From the NCBI GenBank assembly GCA_037015955.1, contig CP143548.1:1140001-1204000 (forward strand): a stretch of 64,000 bases of DNA, given 5' to 3'. The stretch is from Lachnospiraceae bacterium JLR.KK008. Its GTDB lineage: Bacteria; Bacillota; Clostridia; Lachnospirales; Lachnospiraceae. Below, piece after piece: positions 57,169 to 64,000 of the stretch (the first letter of the stretch is position 1; every line of letters begins with the position of its first letter). A model generated the notes under the pieces. The model was not told where the DNA came from. It saw nothing but the letters and a program-made list of their open reading frames with translations, and made no database searches. The position numbers were made by a program, and so were the translations under genes.

Positions 57169-58411
57169 AAAATGGGAAGGGAAAGCGGACAGAAAAATGG
57201 AGCGGGACACAGAGCATCTGCATACACTGGGTGTATACATTCATATTCCGTTCTGCCTGCAAAAATGTCTGTACTGTGACTTTCTGTCGGCGCCGGCGGA
57301 GGAAGCAGTGAGAGATCGCTATGTGAAGGCGCTCTGTGAAGAGATCCGTGCGGAAGCGGTGCATTATGGACGCTGCAGTGTGGCGACTGTATTTATCGGC
57401 GGCGGAACGCCGTCCGTCCTCTCCGGGCAGCAGATTCAGACGGTCTTATCCTGCCTGCGGGCACATTATCGTCTGGCGGCGGGCGCGGAAATCACGATGG
57501 AGATGAATCCGGGGACAGTGACGGAGGAAAAGCTGTCCGCTTATCAGGCGGCAGGGATTAACCGCGTCAGTCTGGGACTGCAGTCTGCAGACAACGAAGA
57601 GCTGCACAGACTGGGCCGCATTCATACGTGGGAAGCATTTCTGGAAAGCTACCGGCTTTGCCGGGCAGCGGGCTTTTCCAACATCAACGTGGATCTGATG
57701 AGCGCCCTGCCCGGACAGACACTGGACTCTTACAGAGAGACAGTGAGAAAGGTTGTGGAACTGCAGCCGGAACATGTCTCCGCTTACAGTTTGATCATTG
57801 AAGAGGGGACTCCCTTTTATGAAAAGTACGGAGAGGGCGCGGAAGAAGCGAACGGACAGGGAAAGTATAAGGGTGGCAGTGATGCTCTGCCGGATGAAGA
57901 GACGGACCGCGCCATGTATGAGGAGACAAAGCGGCTGCTCGGGCAGGACGGATACTCACGGTATGAAATATCCAATTATGCAAAACCGGGCCGGGAATGC
58001 CGGCATAACTGTACTTATTGGACACGGGGAGACTATGTCGGTCTGGGTCTGGGCGCATCTTCGCTGGTGGATAATGTCCGCTGGCAGAATATCGGAGAGC
58101 TTGGCGAATACCTGAATGCGTGTGCGGGAGAAAAGAAAAGAGAAAGATACATACTGTCTGCGGCGGAGCAGATGGAGGAGACGATGTTTCTTGGTCTGCG
58201 GATGATGCGGGGCGTGTCAGAAGCAGATTTTTTGCGGAAATTTGGATATTCCATGGAGGAGATCTATGGGGCGGTGATCCGCAGACACAGGCAGCAGGGA
58301 CTTTTGACGAAAGAAAAAGGAAGAATCTGTCTGACGGATGCCGGAATTGATGTGAGCAATTATGTAATGGCGGATTTTTTGCTGTCTTATGAGAGGAAGG
58401 AAGAAAAATAA
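57158..58411 (+). CDS. hemW: HemW-like radical SAM heme-related protein
   Basis: 417 residues. HemW proteins bind heme and act in its delivery or in anaerobic porphyrin metabolism. The cluster motif C-LQK-C-LY-C is at residues ~30-37 ([13 protein letters not shown]), followed by [30 protein letters not shown] and [10 protein letters not shown]. The ATG at 57158 overlaps lepA by 11 bases; an ATG at 57197 would give a length more typical of the family. hrcA-grpE-dnaK, which often follow, are absent. Confidence 0.93.
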   Translation: MINKKWEGKADRKMERDTEHLHTLGVYIHIPFCLQKCLYCDFLSAPAEEAVRDRYVKALCEEIRAEAVHYGRCSVATVFIGGGTPSVLSGQQIQTVLSCLRAHYRLAAGAEITMEMNPGTVTEEKLSAYQAAGINRVSLGLQSADNEELHRLGRIHTWEAFLESYRLCRAAGFSNINVDLMSALPGQTLDSYRETVRKVVELQPEHVSAYSLIIEEGTPFYEKYGEGAEEANGQGKYKGGSDALPDEETDRAMYEETKRLLGQDGYSRYEISNYAKPGRECRHNCTYWTRGDYVGLGLGASSLVDNVRWQNIGELGEYLNACAGEKKRERYILSAAEQMEETMFLGLRMMRGVSEADFLRKFGYSMEEIYGAVIRRHRQQGLLTKEKGRICLTDAGIDVSNYVMADFLLSYERKEEK

Positions 58412-58423
58412 TAATAGTAATTA

Positions 58424-58452
58424 TTGCTTTTTTCTTCAAGAATATATATAAT
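58424..58452 (+). promoter_or_regulatory. promoter of the chemoreceptor gene
   Basis: TTGCTT, 17 bases, TATAAT, about 50 bases before the ATG. Confidence 0.55.
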
Positions 58453-58503
58453 CAGAATATAAATGGTAATTTTTGTAACGTAACACTTGGGGAGGAAGGT
58501 TAA

Positions 58504-60291
58504 ATGTCGGGACAGAAAAAGGAAAACAACAAGACTCATGGGTTGGCGACAATTCAGCAACGGCTGACGGAAGGGATTATTTCCATGTCCGTCGGCGGCG
58601 GAGTCTTGACAACGTTTTTGATTATTTGTATGATCGTTATTTTGATCTGTTCGGAGAGCGTAGGACGGGATTCCAGGGAGCAGCAGAAGGTATTCGAGCT
58701 GATCGTGGAGACGAACCAATGGATTCTGGAGTTGGAGAACAGTGTTCATAATGGCACGCCCTTCGAAAGCAATACGGATCTGGAAAATACAAAGTTTCAG
58801 AAGTTTTATTATGACACGAAAGATGCGTCCGGAAACGCAGGCAGCGCAGTGAAAGAGGCTGAGGCGATCTATCAGGAAGTCTTTGCAAAAGCCAACAAAG
58901 TTCTGGAGCAGTACGGGACTGATCCGGAGGGTGCCAAGGAATTGTTGGAAAATGAAGTTATTCCCACACAGGCAAAACTCAGAGAAGCGCTGTTTCAGCT
59001 TTCTACGGTTTACGGAAATGTAGTGGCCGGGTCTGTCGGTCTGGTGAGGATTGTCATTATAATCGGCATTGCTGTCGGCGTTCTCTCGGCATTTTTCATT
59101 ATTTATCTGGCGATCAGGACGAGTAAGGTGATGTCGCGGCAGATTGCAGATACGATCAACGCTATCGCAGAGTGGGCGGAAAAGCTTTCAGAAGGAGCGG
59201 ATGACCTGGATATGGATGTCGAGCAATTACGACAGGTCGATCTGGCAGAAGTAAAGCGGATGATGGATTCCTTCCTGAAAATGGCGGAGAGTATTCGGGA
59301 CAATGTGCGGGTCGTAAAGAAAGTGGCGGACGGTGATATGACGGCCTTTGTCAACATCCGTTCCAGCGAGGACAGCCTGGGCAGGAACTTATACCGTATG
59401 GTACAGAATAACGATCTGATGTTTGCGGAGATCACCAGGATCGCAGATACGGTCAGAGATGACGCAAGATCTATAGCGACCGCGAACCAGTCCCTGGCGG
59501 AGAGCTGTACAATGCAGGCGCATACGGTTGAGGAATTTCACGAAAACGTCAGCAAAACAAGCGAGCTGATTCAGAACAGTTCCAGACAGGCCAGGGGAGC
59601 CTATGAATTCTCGGATGAGATCCGCCGTGAAGTCAATGAAAATATGAGCAAAATGGAGGAATTGTTATCGGCGATGAGTGACATCAGCACTTCCTCTGCG
59701 AAAGTGTCGAATGTTATCGCGAACATAGAGGAAATTGCAAGTCAGACGAATCTGCTGGCATTGAATGCGTCTATTGAGGCGGCCAGAGCCGGAGAGGCCG
59801 GAAAAGGCTTTGCCGTAGTGGCGGACAGCGTGAGAGAGCTGGCGGAGAAGAGTGCCAAAGCGGCGACAGAGAGTAAGAATCTGATCAATGATACGTTAGA
59901 AAAGACAAAAAGAGGTAACGAGATTTCCAATGATACCTTTGGCGTATTTCAGACTATCGTGGAGAGCGTGGAGAAGATCATCGGTGTGACAAAGACAATC
60001 TCTGATTCGGGTGAGGAACAGCAGAAATATATGGAAGAGATTGAGAAAAGCATTGCTGAAATTTCTGACAGTGTTTCTTCCAATGCGGCAGCAAGTGAGG
60101 AGACCTCTGCGATGAGCGAGGAGATCGACAAAAATGCCGAGAGTCTGAAGAGTTCCATGAGTCAGTTCAGCCTGCGTCAGAGAAAGCAGGGTCAGCCGTA
60201 TATCCCGCCGGAGAAAGAGGACGATCCGGAGTTTATCAGGGTTGCCACAGAAAATTATGAGAAGTACAACAGCGATAAGAAACCGTTTTGA
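58504..60291 (+). CDS. methyl-accepting chemotaxis protein
   Basis: 595 residues. Membrane segments near 31-53 and 178-204 enclose a four-helix-type extracellular domain of about 125 residues. HAMP-like region, then the signalling domain whose hairpin tip reads [20 protein letters not shown] near residue 415. The C-terminus lacks an obvious CheR-binding pentapeptide. GGGGAGGAAGG precedes the ATG. Intact, unlike the receptor at 17.5-19.5 kb. Ligand unknown. Confidence 0.93.
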   Translation: MSGQKKENNKTHGLATIQQRLTEGIISMSVGGGVLTTFLIICMIVILICSESVGRDSREQQKVFELIVETNQWILELENSVHNGTPFESNTDLENTKFQKFYYDTKDASGNAGSAVKEAEAIYQEVFAKANKVLEQYGTDPEGAKELLENEVIPTQAKLREALFQLSTVYGNVVAGSVGLVRIVIIIGIAVGVLSAFFIIYLAIRTSKVMSRQIADTINAIAEWAEKLSEGADDLDMDVEQLRQVDLAEVKRMMDSFLKMAESIRDNVRVVKKVADGDMTAFVNIRSSEDSLGRNLYRMVQNNDLMFAEITRIADTVRDDARSIATANQSLAESCTMQAHTVEEFHENVSKTSELIQNSSRQARGAYEFSDEIRREVNENMSKMEELLSAMSDISTSSAKVSNVIANIEEIASQTNLLALNASIEAARAGEAGKGFAVVADSVRELAEKSAKAATESKNLINDTLEKTKRGNEISNDTFGVFQTIVESVEKIIGVTKTISDSGEEQQKYMEEIEKSIAEISDSVSSNAAASEETSAMSEEIDKNAESLKSSMSQFSLRQRKQGQPYIPPEKEDDPEFIRVATENYEKYNSDKKPF

Positions 60292-60402
60292 GGATGAGTT
60301 GATGAGCGCGGTGTAATGAATACAACCTGCCGGATGGGTGGAAAGGCACTTTAGGAAAGTACACTTCATAGAATGATAGTAAACTGACTATGGGGGCTCC
60401 TT

Positions 60403-61098
60403 TTGAAAACCTTTCAGCAACCTTTATCCGCAGAGGAAGAAGCCTGCTGTATCAAAGATATGCAGGAGGAGGGCAGTGAGAGCGCCAGAGCCGCGAGACA
60501 GCTTTTGATCGAGAGGAATCTGCGGCTTGTGGCTCACATTGCCAAAAAATATCAAAATCTGGATGAAGATATGGAAGATCTGATTTCCATAGGGACCATA
60601 GGGCTGATCAAGGCAGTCAATACGTTTGATGCTGAGAAGAAGATACGCCTTTCCAGCTACGCCAGTAAATGTATTGAAAATGAACTGCTGATGATGATCA
60701 GGGGGAGGAAAAAGAGATCAAAAGAGGTTTCCCTGTATGAACCTATCGGAACGGACAAAGAGGGCAATGAGATCAGCCTCTTGGATATTATAGAAAACGA
60801 ACAGACAGATATTCTGGAACAGATGGAGCTGGAGCGAGGCGTAAAAAAACTGGGAGAACTGCTGCGAACGAGACTGGATCAGCGGGAGCGTGAGATCATC
60901 TGTATGCGTTACGGCATTCTTATCCCCGAGGGGAAAGAGACGGACGGCAGGAATGTGTTTCCTGTCCTGATCGGACACAGCGATGAAGTAACACAGAGAG
61001 AAATCGGTACGATGCTCGGGATATCGAGGAGTTATGTGAGCAGAATCGAAAAGCGTGCGCTGGAAAAGCTCAGGCAGGGAATGGAGAGCATGGCGTAG
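60403..61098 (+). CDS. sigK: sporulation sigma factor SigK-like
   Basis: 231 residues. Region 2 includes ERNLRLVAHIAKKYQN near residue 45, GTIGLIKAVNTFD near 75 and the -10-contacting IRLSSYASKCIENELLM near 92. Region 4 ends with a helix-turn-helix (TQREIGTMLGISRSYVSRIEK near 198). The N-terminus KTFQQPLSAEEE matches mother-cell SigK rather than SigE, and there is no long pro-sequence. TTG start with GGGGGCTCC upstream. No skin-type insertion is seen: the gene is continuous. Confidence 0.88.
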   Translation: MKTFQQPLSAEEEACCIKDMQEEGSESARAARQLLIERNLRLVAHIAKKYQNLDEDMEDLISIGTIGLIKAVNTFDAEKKIRLSSYASKCIENELLMMIRGRKKRSKEVSLYEPIGTDKEGNEISLLDIIENEQTDILEQMELERGVKKLGELLRTRLDQREREIICMRYGILIPEGKETDGRNVFPVLIGHSDEVTQREIGTMLGISRSYVSRIEKRALEKLRQGMESMA

Positions 61099-61133
61099 AC
61101 AGAAAAACATGATACAGTGAACATAATGAATAG

Positions 61134-61184
61134 ACAGGGATATTGCAAACCGCAGAGCGGCTAAGTGTAGTATCTCTGTTTTTA
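61134..61184 (+). terminator. possible terminator after sigK
   Basis: ACAGGGATA and TATCTCTGT (one G-T pair) enclose a second hairpin CCGC-AGA-GCGG, with TTTTTAA following. Confidence 0.5.
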
Positions 61185-61361
61185 ATATAAAATTATTTGT
61201 AAATTCAGATTATCTCTTTAGAAATTCTTATATGTCGGAATAGCTTGTATTTATGGGATTTTCCGGCATTTTTGATATGGGGAGGAGTTTATATATACCT
61301 TTATAATCCCGTGGATTCTTTCTCTCAATGGTAGTAAATATGTAGTAAATTCTGTCTGCGG

Positions 61362-61862
61362 TTATGTCACAATTAGCCGTTTCATTTCAGCCCTTGCGGA
61401 AGCAAAAGTTGCGTGTGTGCAATAGTTCAGCGTCATGGTGATGCTGGAATATCCCATGATATACTGTAACGCTTTCGGGTTCATTCCAGCATTGGCTAAG
61501 TTGGTGCAAAACGTATGACGCAGGGTGTGGGGTGTCATTACTTTGGGGAAGGCTTTCTTCCTGTTCCGCTGTGTAGAAAACAGCTTTCAAAGAACGCGTA
61601 TCATTGCTTATGGTTTTGTAGGATATTCCCTTTTCTTTCATGCGCAATGCCCATTCTTTCGCGTCGTACAGCTTCACACTGTCAATGGGGCAGGAACCAA
61701 GTTTATCCGGTTGCAACAGCTTCATCAGCCGTTCGCGCCCCTTTGTGGTGTTATGCCTTACATCCCCCCCGGTGGCTGTTCTGCTTGCAGACGGCTATTT
61801 TCTTTCCGATTGTGTCTGTCCCATCGTCAAGGTCTTTCTGTATCTCTTTTCCCTTATCTCTA
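61362..61862 (-). pseudogene. Tn916-type tyrosine integrase, decayed
   Basis: Three separated frames on the minus strand recall Tn916 Int in order: EIQKDLDDGTDTIGKK, then DKLGSCPIDSVKLYDAKEW to FYTAEQ, then PKVMTPHTLRHTFCTNLANA to LNYCTHATFASARAEMKR. The middle of the catalytic domain is deleted and frames shift at least twice. The position that holds the catalytic tyrosine in Tn916 (NYYAH) reads NYCTH, so it is inactive on this count too. Confidence 0.85.
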
Positions 61863-61909
61863 TGAGATATGTCATATTAAATGATTTATATGTTCATATT
61901 CATAGGCAA

Positions 61910-62055
61910 AATATCCCGTTGTATACTTCTTCACCCAATGCGCCGCTATTAAGGCATAAATCGTAATTCTGCGGTATGCCCAACGGACGGTCTGTATAGT
62001 GTGAATAATAGATTTTCCTCCGGGCGTCTTTATCTGCAATTCGTTTCCGGGGAGA
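61910..62055 (-). pseudogene. cytidylate kinase-like C-terminal fragment
   Basis: The frame RIADKDARRKIYYSHYTDRP then LGIPQNYDLCLNSGALGEEV resembles the C-terminus of cytidylate kinase-like family proteins (lid basic cluster, then the NYDLCLNS strand). It has no N-terminal P-loop. It overlaps the truncated end of the MATE gene in another frame; this gene pair is adjacent in other clostridial elements, so a deletion probably joined the two. Confidence 0.5.
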
Positions 62056-62872
62056 GTGCGCCGTACTTTGTCATCAGGTTGTTTGATACAAATGCTACCA
62101 CTGTCGAAGTCAGGTTATTTGCTCCGCTTGCAAATCCAAGGCTTGCAATTCTTCCCGCAGTCCGAATATCCAAATTAAAAGACTGTCTGGAAAGTTTGAT
62201 TGTTTTCATTTGGAACAGATAAGCGATATTAAACAAAAGCCCAAATAACTGGCTTAAAATGGTTGCAATCGCGGCACCCTTAACACCCCAGTGAAATGCA
62301 AATATGAAAATCGGGTCAAGAATAATATTGAGGACTGCCCCAATCATCATGGAAAGCATGGCATAACGTGGGCTTCCATCTGTTCGGATTGCGCTGTTAA
62401 TGGTGTTTCCAACAATTTGAAAGGTAAACCCAATGACAATAATGCGCCCATAATCAAGCGCATAGGGCAGTATATTTTCCGTTGCCCCGAATATCAGACA
62501 TAGCGGTTTCAAAAAAGCAAAGGCAATAACAGTCCAGATAATGCCGAAAACACTCCCGAACATAATCGAAGTCCCTAAACCTTTTGCTGCTTTTTCACCC
62601 TCACATTTCCCAAGGCTAAGGCTGAAAAAGGCAGCAAGACCGTCGCCGAACAGTGTAGCAATGGCAATCGTGATCGTTGCGATTAGGGCGATAATGTCTG
62701 TGGCTCCGTTCCCCAAAAATCCCACGCCCTGACCGATAAAAATCTGGTCTACCATGTTGTAAAGGGAATTGATAATCAGTGCTATGATACTGGGAATGGC
62801 ATAGCTTGTAAGCAATTTTCCGATTTTTTCATAGCCAGGCGGATTGGCTGTCGTCTGTGTGTGATTTATCAT
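62030..62872 (-). pseudogene. MATE efflux pump, MepA-like, truncated
   Basis: 280 residues against about 450 for the family. The N-terminal half is intact (LLTSYAIPSIIALIINSLYN, then MVDQIFIGQGVG, seven or so membrane segments), but the sequence breaks after SNNLMTKYGALS and ends in a short unrelated tail. At the same point the cytidylate kinase-like fragment begins in another frame. Without its second half it is unlikely to transport. It lies just downstream of a MarR gene, as in mepRA-type pairs. Confidence 0.8.
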
Positions 62873-62966
62873 CGTGTCCTCCTTTGATTAGAATTCTAAG
62901 TATATGGGTAAAAAAATATCTATTTCGTATTCTCCGTCATTTGCAGAATAACTTTTTCAAAGACTT

Positions 62967-63346
62967 TTAATCTTCTTCGGAGATACCCACAAACATACTG
63001 TGCATATACTCATTGATGCGGTTTGTAATATCGTCCTTTATCGCAAGCGTCTGTTCCGTCAGGACAAGTTTTTTATAACGTCTGTCGCTGTCTAAACTTT
63101 CACGGCGCAAATAGCCATTACGTTCCAGATTGCCGATAAGGCTTGTGACAGAAGAACCTTTAATCTCTAAGAATTCTTCTATGTCTTTCGGGAATATATC
63201 TTTCCCTTCTGATTCGACAATAATATAGCGCAGGATTAGACCTTGAATACTGGTTATTGATGTACCCGTAAAAAACCGGAAAAGTATCTCAGCATTCTCC
63301 TGTTTAACTTGTCATATTTTTCCATCAGCTTTTTTTCGTCCATCAT
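62967..63346 (-). pseudogene. MarR-family regulator, frameshifted
   Basis: Starts MMDEKKLMEKYDKLNRRML and continues, after one missing base, as FFTGTSITSIQGLILRYIIV and a winged helix (DIEEFLEIKGSSVTSLIGNL, ERNGYLRRESLDSDRRYKKL). The shift falls in a T-run on the coding strand (A-run 63270-63275); one more T would restore about 126 residues. Probably the repressor of the neighbouring MATE pump. Confidence 0.75.
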
Positions 63347-63456
63347 GTCACTTTCCTGATTCTAGTGTTCACTGATATGGACAATACCACAAAAGTTAAG
63401 CTGAACTGCTGAAAATACCACGCTTTATCCATGATAACATATAGATCTTGAACATC

Positions 63457-63498
63457 AAAAATGCAGCGGAGACTATGGCGATCTCCGCTGCATTTTTT
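63457..63498. terminator. bidirectional terminator after the HxlR gene
   Basis: ATGCAGCGGAGA and TCTCCGCTGCAT form a perfect 12-bp stem around a 9-base loop, with A-run before and T-run after. Confidence 0.85.
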
Positions 63499-63515
63499 GC
63501 ATTATATCCTGTCAT

Positions 63516-63848
63516 TCAAATTCGATTATGCTCTCCCCATTCGCACATTCCATCCAAGATAGGCATCAAGGATTTTCCACGCTCCGTTAAGCTGTACTCA
63601 ACTTTAGGCGGAATTTGAGGATATTCCTCCCTGTGTACCAGTTTGTCAGCTTCCAATTCTTTCAGTGTGGAACTTAATGTTTTATAGGAAATCTCCCCAA
63701 TATATTTTTTCATTTCATTGAAACGCACAACCTTGAATTCCATCAGGGTATAGAGGATTGTCATTTTGTATTTACCATTGATTAAAGACAAAGTATAGCT
63801 GAAACCTGTATCATTAAGGCACTCTTGCGAAATACATCGTTCGTTCAT
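63516..63848 (-). CDS. HxlR-family transcriptional regulator
   Basis: 110 residues. Winged helix of the HxlR/YodB type: the family cysteine near the start (CLNDTGFSYTLSLINGKYKM), FNEMKKYIGEISYKTLSSTL as recognition part, and VEYSLTERGKSL near the end. Such proteins often sense thiol stress or aldehydes. The ATG at 63848 follows AAGGAAAGC; the longer frame adds ten residues. Divergent from the gene cut at the window edge, which it probably controls. Confidence 0.9.
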   Translation of the reverse strand: MNERCISQECLNDTGFSYTLSLINGKYKMTILYTLMEFKVVRFNEMKKYIGEISYKTLSSTLKELEADKLVHREEYPQIPPKVEYSLTERGKSLMPILDGMCEWGEHNRI

Positions 63849-63892
63849 TGTATGCTTTCCTTCAGGTAAGTATCTCACCTATATGTGCGTAC

Positions 63893-63920
63893 TTGATTTT
63901 ACTTCAATTCTTGCTACAAT
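63893..63920 (+). promoter_or_regulatory. promoter of the edge gene
   Basis: TTGATT, 16 bases, TACAAT in the divergent region. AAGTA and TACTT half-sites at about 63878-63895 could bind the HxlR protein. Confidence 0.45.
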
Positions 63921-63973
63921 CATACTATCAGGAGCGGGCAAAGTCAAGTCCGCAAAATTGGGAGGTACTTTAC

Positions 63974-64000
63974 ATGAGCAAGAAAATTGTTGTTATTACC
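63974..64000 (+). CDS. partial gene start, possibly nucleotide-binding oxidoreductase
   Basis: Only MSKKIVVIT is inside the window. GGAGG lies 8 bases before the ATG. The beta-strand look and its position divergent from an HxlR gene fit an NAD(P)H-dependent or flavin oxidoreductase, but nine residues cannot settle it. Confidence 0.4.

Noticed and set aside
61320-61345. Direct repeats GTAGTAAAT as attachment sites of the decayed element
   Set aside because: Two copies only nine to eleven bases apart at one end do not define an integration site without the other end.

Overview
The window looks like a chromosomal segment from an endospore-forming member of the Lachnospiraceae (Clostridia), of roughly balanced G+C. 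The basis is its set of sporulation genes (gpr, spoIIP, sigK, a GerMN lipoprotein), a GlgC/GlgD pair, NADP-type GdhA, class II aldolase, a DUF5721 gene, many Cys-anchored lipoproteins, strong AGGAGG ribosome sites and canonical TTGACA-N17-TATAAT promoters. No tRNA, rRNA or CRISPR array was seen.

Layout. 0-2.4 kb: a lipoprotein remnant next to an intact lipoprotein, an AraC-type remnant and a small helical protein. 2.4-7.9 kb: separately transcribed housekeeping genes (gdhA, Nudix, fba, DUF5721, degV, DUF1294). 7.9-17.5 kb: arginine synthesis, with argG divergent from argC-flippase-GNAT-argJ-argB-argD-solute-binding protein; candidate ARG boxes sit in the divergent region. 17.5-20.2 kb: a frameshifted chemoreceptor and a small DMT protein. 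20.3-27.7 kb: comEA, a response regulator/histidine kinase/GerMN-lipoprotein trio, comEC and holA. 27.7-49.4 kb: a mixed block lying between holA and rpsT, which are often adjacent in related genomes. It holds a lipoprotein, a three-gene ABC exporter, a formate/nitrite-type channel, glgCD, a MATE pump with a palindromic operator, ccdA-tlpA, a hybrid kinase, bioB-bioY under two BirA boxes, a second phosphorelay and deoD. 49.4-61.1 kb: rpsT, gpr, spoIIP, a BMP lipoprotein plus DUF5722 lipoprotein pair, lepA, hemW, a chemoreceptor and sigK. 61.1-64 kb: a decayed mobile remnant (Tn916-type integrase, cytidylate kinase-like fragment, truncated MATE pump, frameshifted MarR), then an HxlR regulator divergent from a gene cut by the window edge.

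The most unusual signal is a 33-bp element present three times: in tandem 60 bp apart before the ABC exporter operon, and once before the BMP/DUF5722 operon. Each copy starts with a TATAAT -10 box and continues, almost without change, into the first transcribed bases. There an ATG predicted at about +3 to +4 opens a tiny frame starting Met-Ile-Pro-Pro-Asp-Gly in all three copies. This may be a leaderless leader peptide with a ribosome-stalling Pro-Pro-Asp motif, or a DNA or RNA control element shared by two cell-envelope operons. A second unexplained structure is a 152-bp element after deoD with 26-nt terminal inverted repeats and three inner helices.

Functional assignments come from motif recognition by eye. 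Starts were moved downstream of the longest reading frame where a ribosome site, or an overlapping promoter, favoured it.
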